In this document: positions 9,314-21,432 of the stretch, one piece after another | Position numbering within the stretch: the stretch's first letter is position 1 | Layout of the letters: the number at the start of each line of letters is the position of its first letter | Origin: Acephala macrosclerotiorum | Taxonomy: Eukaryota; Ascomycota; Leotiomycetes; Helotiales; Mollisiaceae | Assembly: GCA_014904845.1 (NCBI GenBank) | Contig: MU119272.1 | Span: forward strand, 62,001 to 126,000 | DNA: 64,000 bases | Direction: 5' to 3' | Position numbers and translations under genes: made by a program | The notes under the pieces: generated by a model | Seen by the model: the letters and a program-made list of their open reading frames with translations, nothing else | Told to the model about the DNA's origin: nothing | The model's database searches: none

Positions 9314-11532
9314 GCCTAGCTAAAGAAATGCTATCGGACTTGAACATCTCTTTTCCGATCATCTCTTTCGCAAATTTTTATTTCGCGATGTGGAGATGCA
9401 ATTTTATCTCGTTGAGGTTTTTTCGAAGTGGATTTTCGGATCTGGTAAATTGGAACCACACACAAGGGAGAGAAGCCGAGGAGAACGGTTAGAATAAGCT
9501 CGAGCTTGAGGGAAAATGGGGGAAGAGATCGTGTGATGTGTCTTGCAGCGAATTTGTTGTGGCTTGATTTGATACGGTAGGAAAGTTGTGGTGTGGACTG
9601 ATAAGATAGGGGCAAGGATGAAAATGCGGTCGCATCAGTATCAGCTGATGCTCGACATACCGTTGCAACTTGCATGTGCATCATGATCTGAACGTTGCAG
9701 CAAGTCGGTAGTTGTGCGGTGGTCGTGATCGTCAACTGAAGTCCTGACGAGATGGCTTTTCTTAGAGGCACTAGGAGGAAGCAATCTGCTTGCTGACATC
9801 AGAGGCTCTGGTAAGCTGAAAGTCTGTTGTTGGGAAAGTTGCCGGATACGGCTTGTCGGAAGCGAGAGCTAGGGGGGTGCTTGCCGACATGGGGAAGGCG
9901 GCTGTCCTATTTATCCTTGTAGATGAGGCTAGTCGAATGAGAGGTCGAAATTGACTCGGCATTACAATGTACAGTAAGCAAGGAAATAAGAGTAAAATAT
10001 ACCGTAATGAAGTTATACGGCCGTATATCAAGTTCCTTGAAGTTCAAATGTTCTCAAACATCGAGGACGCAACGTTGTGATATCAGATGAAAACGTGCTT
10101 GAAACTCGAGACGCAGAGCGATATGCAAGACAGCTTGCGTGTGTGTCTGGAATCGTTTGCGGAGATGTTTCAGACCCCAAGGGAACAGCCATGCCTCAGC
10201 CTCCTCGCACGACCATCAATCCTACGACCAACAAAACACAGCGTGAATCCAATCCGCTTCATCAATTCAGCCCTCCTGGGCTGTTAAGTTCCTTGAATTG
10301 TATCACAATATGCGCTCCAGCGATCTGTGCGAAGATCAGGGCCTTCTGTTCATCCTATCAATGTTTGATTCCTCATATTGTTATGAGGCAGTGGCTGAGA
10401 AATAATTTGAGGCACAGAGACACGTTTTTTCAAGGACGTAGGCGGCCTGAAAGCGGCCAGCCGGCTGGGCTGAGAAAAAGCACTGAGAGGAGAGAAACGT
10501 TGGCAGAATGACGACGTCGATTCGAGATTCAAACATTTGTCGCAGTGGAAAGTGTCGCAGGTGTTGGAGATCCTCCACACTCTCGACCCCGATATCGATA
10601 ACCTCGATGCGATAAGTAATACGGCGCGATACGAGGAGCCCAACCGGCGTGTTTTGGTTTCTTACTGTATTTATTTTCAGTTGGGTTCTTATGTCAGGAC
10701 ATACCGCCGTGCAGGCTGCGGCTGACCAGTGAGAGGATCCGGATGCTGTGTCGCGGAAGACTCGGGGGTTTGTGCATTGGTTAGGATGATAGTTTCGACC
10801 ATTATTGCTGACAGGGCATGCATGCGGCCGGCACATGATGTTGAAGATGCAGTCCAAATCATCGCATGTGTTGTGTTTGAAGCACAATGGAGCAAATCAT
10901 TCGATGCACGTCTGATGTGGTGGTGATAGCGGAGACTGCCTCCGACTCACGATGCTATTGTTCAGGCATCACTTACTCTCCCTTCAAGACTTCAGCTTTT
11001 ACTTCGTACCTCGCTGAATGCATCATTACATCGTTAACTTCAGGTAATTTATGTCAAGATCCCAGAATAAGCGCAACCCGGCGCATGCTGTGCTTTTAAA
11101 CTCCGTCTTCACTCTCATCGGAGCCCGAGACTGCCTCGACTGCGCCCGTGCGGTTGCGGTATTTCGCTTGTGCTGTGGCTTGGACGTGCCTGCCAAATGA
11201 GATTCCGCGCCAAGGAGCTACCTCCAGCTAGCCCGTTAAGTTTAGATTCTTAGAAAGCACCATCAAGAAGTCGCAGTCGCAGAAGACCGAACATCCGCTC
11301 TCACATTACTTCGTCCTTCCCCCTCGACGTCCCTCCTCCTCAATCCCTCTTACAGCTCGACGACGGCGACGGCAATATCGACTACATGTGCAGCCCATAG
11401 CATATTCAACAGTCCTACCTGTATTCATCCATCCCCGTCGCCTCCGCGCCCATCCGTTGGGTCCTGTTCGCCGCTGAAACGCCATCATCACTATCAACTG
11501 TGCGAAGGACGGACTCAGATTCCACCATCACC
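9314..11532. other. Intergenic, no confident gene
   Basis: Several open frames exist, including a Cys-rich one on the minus strand at 10381-10887, but none has an ATG start, splice signals and recognisable domains together. The last 300 bp are probably the AUR1 promoter and 5' leader. Confidence 0.4.
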
Positions 11533-12971
11533 ATGCCGGATACCAAGTACTACGCGTCGAGTTCGCCGACAACGTTCACGAAAGCAAAGATTCCCTTCTC
11601 ATGGCCTTCAATACCGAATCCCATTCCCAGGAGGTATCGCCGTCGGTTACGGTCGAAGTTTCGAAATGCTCAGTCGCCTGCCTCATCCATTGCGAGAATC
11701 GAAACCTCCTTCAACCCCGCAGATAGCATAGCAGCTCTCCGAATGCATAGATGGTCATACTACGATGGGCAATACATAATATTGATCATTCTAGCTATAT
11801 TCTCTCTGTCAATCTCCCAGGCTCCAGGGCCATTGGTGAAGACAGGTGCCGCGTCATTATTGATCTTAGCTCTGCTGATGCCTATAACGAGACAATTCTT
11901 CCTGCCAGTCCTGCCAATTTTCACCTGGCTGGTATTCTTTTTCAATGCTCGGTATGTACTTAATTCTTCCGTTGGAGATTTTTGGGATTGCTGGGCGCAA
12001 TGATCGACAGAATAAAATTGCGGCGCAGAATATCACTAAAACCATAAAACTGACTTTGCGATAGGTTCATTCCTGCTGAATACCGACCACATATCTGGGT
12101 GAAGGTCTTGCCCGCCCTCGAAAACATATTCTACGGTGCGAATTTGAGTAACATCTTATCGGCTCACCAACATGTGGTTCTCGATGTGCTCGCATGGGTG
12201 CCTTACGGACTATTACATTTCGGGGGACCCTTTTTCTGGGCGGCGCTGATGTTCTTCTTTGGGCCGCCCGGAACTCTCCCAGTATTTGCTCGCACCTTTG
12301 GGTTTATGAACATCGCAGGTGTGGCAATCCAGCTGATCTTCCCGTGTTCACCACCATGGTATGAGAATATGTATGGTCTTGCTCCCGCAAATTACTCGAT
12401 GCAAGGGTCACCTGCTGGATTGGCTCGCATCGATATGCTGCTCGGCTTCGACATGTACACCACGAACTTCACCGCATCCCCCCTAGTGTTTGGAGCTTTC
12501 CCATCCTTGCATTCTGGAAATGCTGTTTTGGAAGCTCTTTTCATGAGCCATTGCTTCCCCAAGCTGCGACCTGTGGTAATTGCATACGCAATGTGGATGT
12601 GGTGGGCCACAATGTACTTGTCGCATCATTATGCCGTGGATCTTGTTGGAGGTGGATTTATGGCAGCCATTGCATTCTACGTTGCAAAGACCAACTTTTT
12701 GCCAAGAATCCAGCTTGGAAAGTTTTGGCGTTGGGACTACGATTATGTTGAGAAGGGGGATTCGCCGATCGGAGAGTACGAATATGGGTTGACAGTTCTT
12801 GGTAACGACGATTTCCGAAACGGCGATAGTAGCGATGAGTGGACTGTTGGATCTTCATCTTCCATCTCATCTGGCTCAAGAAGTCCAGTTGACGAGAGCC
12901 AATCATGGGAAGGCGAGACTCTCGCATCACAAACTTCGGATTCAGAACTCCAGGAAATCATTGTCCGGTGA
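11533..12971 (+). CDS. AUR1: Inositol phosphorylceramide synthase catalytic subunit
   Basis: Exons 11533-11951 and 12065-12971 (113-nt intron, GTATGT donor) give 441 residues. The enzyme moves phosphoinositol from phosphatidylinositol to (phyto)ceramide in the Golgi, an essential fungal step and the target of aureobasidin A. The protein is multi-spanning and carries the PAP2-type catalytic signatures of the AUR1 family: PSLHSGNAV and SHHYAVDLVGG provide the catalytic His and Asp. A conserved lumenal loop with SPPWYENMYGLAP is also typical. The C-terminal 90 residues are acidic and Ser-rich, as in other filamentous fungi. The ATG at 11533 is the first in frame and precedes a basic, Pro-rich cytosolic head. 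Length and motifs fit a functional gene. Confidence 0.95.
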
Positions 12972-14834
12972 TCACCTATTCACAGCTCCCGAAATCTCTA
13001 CTCCTCAATCGACTCGTCCCACGTCGATATCCTATGTCATGATTTCACGGCATCATGTTTTACGGCGTTTAGCATATGAGCGACTTCGTATCCCTTTTAA
13101 TCATTCTTCAACCACTACCTCCCTCGATCTCCGAACCTCTCGACACCAATCCGCCCTGTATATAATCTTCCATCACCTCAATCACCCTGTTCGAGAGCTT
13201 ACCTGATCTGGAGAAATGGGTTAACTTCGAAATTATATTTAATGATAATACTGCCGGACAACACAACGGCTCCTTTCGCTTCGCCTCTTCGCTTCAAACC
13301 ACATTTTTCGCCGACACTTCCATTCTTCATCCTCTGCACTTTGGGAGTGAGAGGCTTTTATTTGCATTATACTTCGTTGCCTTGCATTGCAGCGCTGTTT
13401 TGTTCAAATACCACGATCGCTAGAGTTACCGCCGCTACGCCTTCTCGGGGAATAGATGAGATGACGGGTGTGCTGGGCTCGACTTCAACTTCGTTTTTGT
13501 AGCCTTATTTTATGGCATTTGCCAGATACAATGGTGGGACGTTCGCTGGTTTATAGACTCGGATAGGTGGGTGGCCAACGTGCCGTTTTTGGACACAGGC
13601 CATTATTCATAGGGCGGGAAAACTCTGTCGCTATAGACTTGTATTGTGTATATGGTGGAAATGAATGCATGGCATTATGCGTAAGGCGGAGGGATGAGGG
13701 ATGTGTCAGCGAATGATGGAATGGAGTGTATCCAAAGAGAGAGCTGGAAATGAAAGATAAATGAAAACACTCTAAACACATTATTCTTCCCCCGTGAATT
13801 TGGAACTTTGAATCTAAACCCCATATGACCCATAAACACCAAATATTCAAGCTTCGAAAAATTCTCCATATTTTCATCGATAACACTAGGTCAAATTCAT
13901 GATGATCATAGACGAGTTGAGAAATCTTTGTTGCACGTCGTACATAAAAAAACGTGGACTTTTGCAAATAATGCGGTGTACAAAAACGTGGAGAACACGT
14001 GGATTTTTTCGTTGTATATCCGAGGTTCGTATTTTGTGGGGGAGAAGAAGGGGGGTTGTTTTTTAGGCTAATTAATTTGTCTTTTGCGGTGGTGAGAACT
14101 GGTGGGAGGTGGGAGGGAGCGGAAGTGGGAGTGTTTGTGATGGTGGGGTAGGGTGGGTATTGTATTGTATTGTTTCCTTGCTGATGAAATCTTGGGGTCT
14201 TGAGATCGTGGGATTATGGTTGAATTGGAGAGCGATTATGAGGGGAGTGAGTGAGTGAGTGAGTGAGTGTATGTTTGGTTGGTGGGGGTTGTAGTTAGTT
14301 TTAAGGAGAATATATGTATGTATGTCTGATATTTCGGGTGTATCGAAGCGGGTGGATATTAATTAGATAAAGAGAATGTATAAAGGAAGGCATCGCTGGA
14401 TATTGTTGGAAAGAAGTAGAAAGCCTGGAAATAAAATTCAATGTAAGCCTCCCATCTATCTATCTAGTTCAAGCAAAGTGTTTGAAATCTTAATTTCACA
14501 TTTTCTTGACTAGATGGCTTCAATACATGTATGCCCAGAGAAAGTCACAGTCGAATGTTTGAAGTCAACTGAGATGTTTTAGTAGAAGAGAATATTTGAA
14601 TTGCATTTGGTATATCCTTCCATTCAATCATATTCTAATGCCTTTGTGCCATTCCATGATCTCATTCCTCGTAGACAGATGGTAGACTTATCAAACGTCT
14701 ACCATGTTGCTCCTAAATCCTATCCCAAGCCCGAAGCCGAGAACCAAAGAAATAATAAAAGTAACGAAAATTCACAACGCTCCGCTTTTGCTTTGTAAAG
14801 ACAGACATTTAACGCAACTTGCAACAACTCGCAA
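12972..14834. other. Intergenic between AUR1 and the kinase gene
   Basis: These are the 3' ends of two convergent genes plus low-complexity sequence. A GAGT microsatellite (six units) occupies 14245-14270. No gene was seen. Confidence 0.5.
14245..14270 (+). repeat. GAGT microsatellite
   Basis: Six perfect GAGT units followed by GT. Confidence 0.9.
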
Positions 14835-16179
14835 CTATCTACCAGAAATCTTCGCCGTACCGGCATTCCATAAACCCTTTGTGGTTTCAGCAATTTTTCT
14901 TGTTTGTGCTTCGATCTGTGCTTCCGTTTGTCCTTGTCCTGAACTCCGTTCTATGCCTCTCATATGCGTATCCGATGGTTCTTCTGGTCCCTGATATGTC
15001 ACGTATCCCGAATCACCAGACGTATCCATCGCATCACCACCTCCACTTCCCATTCCTCCTACACCAGAATCATTATTCGTACGCTGCAACGGCTTTGCAC
15101 CTCCAGTTGGATTCGACGAGACGATTCCGTTCATTAATCCACCTTGTCCTTCTCGTAGCTTGTTGATAGCGCGTACGGTGTCGATTGCTGCGTGCAATGT
15201 TCGTCGTGCGTTGAAGTTCTTCTTCACTACTGGTAGCAAATCGCTGCCCTTGCCGTCCTTGCCATCTTGTGGTAGGACGCCGGAGACGAATGGGTGGGAG
15301 AGGGCTTCGTGAGCGGTCATGCGTTTGGTGGGGTCGATGGTCAGACAGCGTTTGATGAAATCGCGAGCTTGCAGACTGACACCTCGCCAGTATTCGATTG
15401 GTGTGAAGCTGTAGTCTGCAATCAAGATTGCTTGCATTTCCTCCAAGTTCGAGTCTCGGTCAAAAGGTGTGTAGCCGCAGAGCAAGAAGTAGGTTATCAC
15501 GCCTATAGCCCAGATATCTACTGGCTTGCCATGACCGGTCTTCTTGAAGATTTCGGGCGCCATGTAGCCTGGTGTACCGCAGGTTGTGGTCAGGACGTGG
15601 AATTGCTCCTCATCCATTATTCTGCTCAGGCCGAAATCTGCGATCAGTAAATCGGCGTTGTCTTCAGGGGTTCGGAAGAGGAGGTTTTCGGGCTTGAGGT
15701 CGCGGTGGACAATGCCATGATCGTGGAGGTAGGCAACCGCTGAGAGGGTCGCACGGATGAGATCTGCAGCGTCGGATTCATAGTATGAACCTTTTCGGCA
15801 GATGCGGTCGAATAGCTCTCCACCGAGGGCGAGGTCGGTGACGAGGTATAAGTTGTTTAATGTTTCGAAGTAGTCGACTAGGGTGAGGATGTTTTGGTGG
15901 CCCATGGACACACGCTTTAGCACTGCGATTTCATTTCGCACCTACAACAGAATCAGTATGAGTGACGCTTCGAAATTGACGACGGCATACCATATGTTCC
16001 CGGCCTGCCATCAGTCTCTTATTGATAACTTTGGCAGCATAGTATCTTCCGGTGTCAATATGTACACACTCCTTCACCACCGAGTATGACCCCGCGCCAA
16101 GCGTCTTTCCGGTCTTGTAGCGACATGCTTGCACCTGGGGCTTGCCCTGCTGGCTATCCTGGGGATTATTGTAGCTCAT
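14835..16179 (-). CDS. Calcium/calmodulin-dependent protein kinase (CaMK type I-like)
   Basis: Exons 15991-16179 and 14835-15941 (49-nt intron) give 431 residues. A complete Ser/Thr kinase domain occupies roughly residues 23-285, with glycine loop LGAGSYSVV, lysine AAKVI, catalytic loop HRDLKPEN, DFGLS, and activation segment CGTPGYMAPE. The C-terminal part after the kinase core is basic near FNARRTLHAAIDTVRAINKLR, the expected place for an autoinhibitory/calmodulin-binding helix, and then Gly/Ser-rich. The start chosen is the ATG at 16179 (MSYNNPQDSQQG). The frame stays open to 16344 without another ATG, so a further 5' exon cannot be excluded. It would act in calcium signalling. Confidence 0.9.
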
Positions 16180-16835
16180 GATGTCCCCGAGGTTCTCAAC
16201 AACTGTGCGCGCTGGCGGTCGCAGAGATTGTTGTTTTACGACGTCGTCAACCGTTGCGATAAGAGAGCCTCGGGTTAGGAACGGTATCACAGACTCGGTG
16301 TTCGTCGTAGATGAGGGGTAATCGACAGCCAACGTAGGCCACAAAGCTGGTGGTTCTCGAGAGCTGGGAGTGGGAGGTCGCAGATTCGCAGATGTTGAGA
16401 AGAGAAGTCTGTCGGGCGTACTTCGTTGTCAGATTTGCCAGTGATCAGGTCAGCCAAAGTTCAGCCGCTCCTCAATCTTCAGTTCTCGTTCGTCAAAGGA
16501 ATTGAAATGTCGCCCAATCATTGGCTGGTAATCGTGGGGTTCTAGACGGGAACGCTAGGCTTCTTACAGCCGCATAAGGCTTCTCCAGTCTCTTCAAACT
16601 TCAATTTCCCTGCAACACTTTACAATCTTTATTTAGAACTTTCTCCTTCTTTCTATAATTACAAATTCCCTTCATTTATATTCTATTATGAGAACTGTTG
16701 TCCTAGCCATAATCACCTCACGAATGCACACCCGAAATTTGCCCTTGGTAGCCCTGTTGAGCACAGTCCTGAAAATCGGTTGAGTCCCGAAATCTCGTTA
16801 GAAAGTACAGTTAGGCTTGGAATGTTTTGAAAAGG

Positions 16836-17879
16836 CTACAGACTCTTCTCTAAAGCTACGACAACATTTATAGGTTCCGCAATATCAGCTGCGATCACCT
16901 CTGGACCACTTCCCAACGGCCGTCTGCTCTTCCCCTGGCCATACCCAAAATGATGCGCCACAGACTTCTTCACGCCCGCAACGCCCATTTTTTGCAAAGC
17001 CCAATCCGCATGACTCAGCTTTGACTGTAATTCTATAGCAGCTTTCAGGTTCCCTGCCTCATACAGTCGCAAAAGCTCAGAGTGCAGCTTTGGTACAACA
17101 TTTGCCAAGGCTGCAATAACTCCATTAGAGCCTGCTACGATTGCTGGGAGACAGAATTCTGATTTCCCTGCCATGGCTGCAAATGAGCTTTTCGGAAGCG
17201 TCGATGCAACCCTTTGGAGTTTCCCAATGTTTCCGCATGTCAGTCTGGAGGCACCGTTAGCACCTGAACTTTGAAACTAGGATAAAAGTACTTACTTTAC
17301 CCCGACAATGGCGGGGTTTTCCTTAGCAAGTCGGATTATGCTATCAGAGCTAATATCAATACCACCAGTTACGCCTGGGAAATTGTAAATTAGGAACGGT
17401 AATGGCGTCGAAGTCGCAACCTGAATTTGCGTGAGCCTTCAAAACCCGACATATCACCGCAGACTTTAACCTACATCTCTAAAGAATTTCTCAACAACAG
17501 GCCCAGACATCGCAGCCGTCCAATACGCCGGCGGCAACACCAGCCCATAATCAGCACCCACCTCCTTCGCCTCAAAAAGATACAACAACGTCTCCTTTAC
17601 ACTCGCAGCTCCACACCCCACTATCAACTTCAGGTTCCCGTGACCATTTTTCACCAATGTCTCTTTGATGGTGCGGACTAGGATTTGTCGTTCGTCGTGA
17701 AGGAGATGAGGAGCTTCGCCGTTACTTCCTTGGATCACTAGACCTGCTACTTTTCCTGTAGCCATGCGGAGGGCATGTTGGGTGGTTGAGGGAAGGTCGA
17801 GAGATTCGTCGTCGTTGAAGAAGGTTACGAGGGGAGTGTAGACGCCGTATGGCGGTGGGGTGTTTGGGTGGGTGTTCAT
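16836..17879 (-). CDS. DHDPS/NAL-family class I aldolase
   Basis: Exons 17475-17879, 17296-17420 and 16836-17244 (introns of 54 and 51 nt) give 312 residues, typical of the family. These lyases form a Schiff base with a pyruvate-type substrate. The GSNGEAP motif, the Tyr in FLIYNFPG and the Schiff-base Lys in VGVKLTCG are present. Fungi make lysine by the aminoadipate route, so a diaminopimelate role is unlikely. Candidate activities are 4-hydroxy-2-oxoglutarate aldolase or 3-deoxy-hexulosonate aldolase, which sequence alone cannot separate. The gene is divergent from an aspartate-type aminotransferase 493 bp away, the partner expected if the substrate is 4-hydroxy-2-oxoglutarate. Confidence 0.9.
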
Positions 17880-18372
17880 GATTTCTGATTGAAGTATTCT
17901 GAATTTGAACGAAAGGAGAATTCAACGAGTGTGGAATTACTCAAGTATCGCGATAGAATTAGCAGTAGTGAAAGTATAAAATTGTTGTCATCTTCGTTTG
18001 GCGATGGTGGGGTCGCGCCGCGTCCGGCGACTGAGGGGTTCAAATGAGCATGTGGAGCACCACCATGGATCACAAAATGCCGTCTAACGACTATGCTACT
18101 CCGTTTTCGGCGCGGGCAGAACACCGCTGTCCTTTTCCGAGTTCTAGAATCTCAGAGCTCTCATAAGGTACAATTTGAAATCAAATTGCGTTTTCAAATT
18201 CAGTACGTATCGTTGGCCGTGAGCTCTGGCTGGAAGCTCGCTTAAAAAGGGGCTCCATCACAGCCCCACTTTCAATTGAAGCTTCACTGTCAGCTCCAAC
18301 TTCAAGCACAATTCCTTCACCATCGCCTTCGCTCTTCTTAAGATTTATCTAAGAAAACTCAACTGATCCAAA
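17880..18372. promoter_or_regulatory. Bidirectional promoter region
   Basis: This 493-bp gap separates the divergent aldolase and aminotransferase genes. A TATA-like TTAAAAAGG lies near 18242, about 125 bp upstream of the aminotransferase ATG, followed by a CT/CA-rich leader. Shared regulation is possible but not shown. Confidence 0.4.
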
Positions 18373-19644
18373 ATGTCATCTTCACTTTTGTTCTCAAGAA
18401 TCCCCTACTTCCCACCCGACGCAATCTTTGACCTCACACGGCAATTCCACCTCGACACCTTTCCGCAGAAAGTAAACCTCGGGCAAGGCACCTACCGTGA
18501 CGGCACCGGAGAGCCATGGATCCTCCCCGGCGTTCAAAGCGCGAAGAACAAACTTGAGGATCAAAATCATGAATACCTCCCCATCCTCGGCCTACCAAGC
18601 TTCCGAAAAGGCGCAACTGAATTGTTGTTTGGCAAGGAAAGTCCTGCTCTGAAGGAGAACAGAGTAGCCTCAATCCAATCACTTTCCGGTACGGGGGCTC
18701 TGCACCTTGCTGGTCTATTCTTGAAGCGATACATTGCTCCAACAAGTTCGGTTTATGTCAGTGAGCCGACTTGGTCGAATCACCATCAAGTATTCTCCTC
18801 GATTGGTTTCGAAGTTTGTACATACAACCACTACAACCCCGCCTCCAAAACACTAGATTTTGACAGCATCCTCGAGAATTTAAATACAGCTCCTGAGGGG
18901 TCGATATTTGTATTGCATGCGTGTGCACATAATCCCACTGGCTGCGACCCCTCTTTTGAACAATGGAAAGAGATAGCGAGGACAATGAAGAGGAGAAATT
19001 TATTCCCTTTGTTCGATGCTGCGTATCTAGGTATTAATTCTGGGAGCTTTGAGAGAGATGCCGGGCCGATGAGGTATTTTGTCGAGGAGATGGGGATGAG
19101 CGTTGCTGTTTGTTTGAGTTTTGCGAAGAATATGGGATTGTACGGTGAAAGAGTTGGCTGTGTGGCGATTATTTGTCCGGATTCTGAGGCGAAGAGGAAT
19201 ACGGAGAGTGTATTGGAGCAGTTGCAAAGGGCTGAGATCTCGAACCCACCCGCTTACGGTGCGAGGATTGCAGCAGCTATCTTGGAAGATAGTGAGTTGC
19301 GCGAGCAGTGGGGTAGAGATCTGCAGACTATGAGCTTGAGGATAGCTTCCATGAGGCAGAAACTGCTGCAGGAGTTGAAGAGTCTAGGGACTCCGGGGGA
19401 TTGGTCACACGTTGTGAATCAGACGGGGATGTTTTGTATTCTTGGGTTGAGTAAGGAACAGGTACGACATTTGCAGAGTATGTTTGCTTCCTACACAATT
19501 TTTGGACGAAAAATTGACGCGAGGCTAGATTATCACCATGTTTACATGGCGGGCAACTCGAGAATATCTGTGGCGGGATTGAATGATGGGAATGTGAAAT
19601 ACTTTGCGCAGGCGCTCGATGAAACGGTTCGCAATGTCTCATAG
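18373..19644 (+). CDS. Aspartate-type aminotransferase (class I, PLP)
   Basis: A single exon of 423 residues. The fold type I signatures are in order: NLGQGTYRDGTGEPW near the N-terminus, LSGTGALHLAG, the substrate/PLP segment HACAHNPTGCDPS, DAAYLG, and the PLP lysine in SFAKNMGLYGERVG. These are the aspartate aminotransferase subgroup motifs. No mitochondrial presequence is evident, so a cytosolic enzyme is likely. It exchanges amino groups between dicarboxylic amino acids and 2-oxoacids. An intronless gene beside heavily spliced neighbours is unusual here. It is more divergent than a housekeeping aspartate aminotransferase would be, and its position in the metabolic block suggests a dedicated role, for example on 4-hydroxyglutamate. 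That last point is inference. Confidence 0.9.
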   Translation: MSSSLLFSRIPYFPPDAIFDLTRQFHLDTFPQKVNLGQGTYRDGTGEPWILPGVQSAKNKLEDQNHEYLPILGLPSFRKGATELLFGKESPALKENRVASIQSLSGTGALHLAGLFLKRYIAPTSSVYVSEPTWSNHHQVFSSIGFEVCTYNHYNPASKTLDFDSILENLNTAPEGSIFVLHACAHNPTGCDPSFEQWKEIARTMKRRNLFPLFDAAYLGINSGSFERDAGPMRYFVEEMGMSVAVCLSFAKNMGLYGERVGCVAIICPDSEAKRNTESVLEQLQRAEISNPPAYGARIAAAILEDSELREQWGRDLQTMSLRIASMRQKLLQELKSLGTPGDWSHVVNQTGMFCILGLSKEQVRHLQSMFASYTIFGRKIDARLDYHHVYMAGNSRISVAGLNDGNVKYFAQALDETVRNVS

Positions 19645-19987
19645 GAATAGACGAAGGCTGCAGTTGGCTTTCAATGTATGCCTACTTCGAAGACAAGATT
19701 TTGGTACATACGACTAGCACCAAGAAATAACATTTGACACGCCATTTCTTCGTGTCAGAGATAATGAGGTAATAGCAGTTGACTGTGTGGGACTAAGGCT
19801 TTGAGCGAGTAGACCAAAACAAAGTACACAGGTGTGGTATATTAAATCGAGATACATTTAACATGGCACATCTTCTTGTGAAGCAAAGAGAAATGGAGAG
19901 GTGCACAGACCGAAAATCATTCGAAGACAATATAAGCGCGATAGCAAGACCAGATAGAATACAATCCATGGTTAACATATTTCAGAT

Positions 19988-21128
19988 TCAGGGGCTTTGT
20001 CTACTATTCTCTGTCCAGAACGGCAATCCAGACTCATGCCTAACAGTACCATACATCGAGCTACTATCCAAGTTGTCTCCAGCATAAGCTCTTGCATTCA
20101 ACATATGAGACAGAGCAGCTTCCGAGACATTCAATCTCATATCGTGGTCGTTTGCAATAGAGATAGCATGCTTGGCATCTTTGATGGCGAGGGAGACTGC
20201 GAATCCAGGAGTAGTGCCGTGAGGTGGTGCGTAGGCACCTGTGGTCAGCCTCAAGGAAATGTCAGCAATATTCGGCCTTGAAGCGGATATGGGGGAATGC
20301 ATACCTCTTCGAGTAACTCTCAGCGACAGGTCCAAACATATCAGCAATCATTCCCTCCATCGTCGCAGTCCCCAAGCCGACTTTCTCTGCAAAAACTTGC
20401 ACTTCGGAGATAAGTTCCATCAGACCAATAACCATCACATTCCTAGCTCACGAATTAGACCTTCCCATAAAACTCAACGAGGGATAAATTCACCCAGCAA
20501 TTTTCAGCATGCTCGATTTCGACACATCCTCACCAAGATCGATAATGCTCCTTCCCATCACGTTGAGGACCAACGGCTTCAACTTCTCTGTAGCCTCCTT
20601 CGGCCCGGCCATCGCGAAGATCAACTTCCCCGCAGCAGCCATAGCACTGGCGCCGAAAACCGGTGATGCGACAAAAGAGGCACCTTGTGCGGTCAATTTC
20701 TCGGATGCTTTTGCTACGGTGTTGGGATGCACGGTTGATGTATCAACGAATATCTTGCCGGAGATGCTTCCTGTTGACAATGCAGATTCTACTAGCTCAT
20801 CGAGAACTTTGTCATTTGAGATCTAGATGATGTTAGTGTGAGTAATTGATTATAAAAGAGGTTGAACGAACCATGGTGAAAATGATATCACATGATTTTA
20901 CGAGTGAAACGTAGTCTGGTTCTTCGATACCTCCTGCTGCTTTCAGACTTTCGCCCTTGGATAGAGTGCGGTTGGAGTAGTGTAAACTGGGCTGCTTGGT
21001 TTCTTGAAGATGCTTTTGGAGGTTGAGGGCCATCCCAATGCCCATAGAACCTAAGCCATACTGCGTACCAGTTAGCAACTTTGCAAAATTTGGCTTTTCA
21101 GTCAACCTACAAATCCGATTCGAAACAT
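19988..21128 (-). CDS. Beta-hydroxyacid dehydrogenase (HIBADH/GLYR family)
   Basis: Five exons (21111-21128, 20872-21060, 20494-20822, 20305-20442, 19988-20249) give 311 residues, matching the family's usual 290-310. The first exon has only six codons (MFRIGF) and splices to YGLGSMGIGMA, completing the N-terminal Rossmann dinucleotide-binding motif. DTSTVHP, the substrate-binding segment SPVFGA and the catalytic lysine in LAIKDAKHA follow. Intron 4 appears to use a GAG acceptor; all phases agree with this model. Members reduce or oxidise 3-hydroxyacids, tartronate semialdehyde or glyoxylate with NAD(P). The substrate is not predictable here. The gene converges with the aminotransferase. Confidence 0.9.
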
Positions 21129-21432
21129 GATGCGTGTTTTTTGAAATGTCGTAGTGCTACAGAAGTCCCCGAATATTTGGGACTTCGACGATACCCATTC
21201 TGTTTTGTCTGCCTTCCGACATTGCTAACAGATGCGTTGTCGGCCTGGAGCCCGGCACCCGAGAATCCGCCCCACTTCTGACCCTCCACCGCCACCTCCA
21301 CCTCCACCAGGTGCGTGTCCGCCAATGATGTCCGTTTGGATTGATCGAGTTGATCCATTCAAAGCTGTTTTCGTCGTGTGGCTCCGCCCATTCTTGAGAA
21401 ATCTGACTCGGGTACGATCTGAGGAGGCTCCC

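Noticed and set aside
10381..10887. Cys-rich minus-strand open frame
   Set aside because: It starts only at a non-ATG codon and shows no signal peptide, splice or domain evidence.
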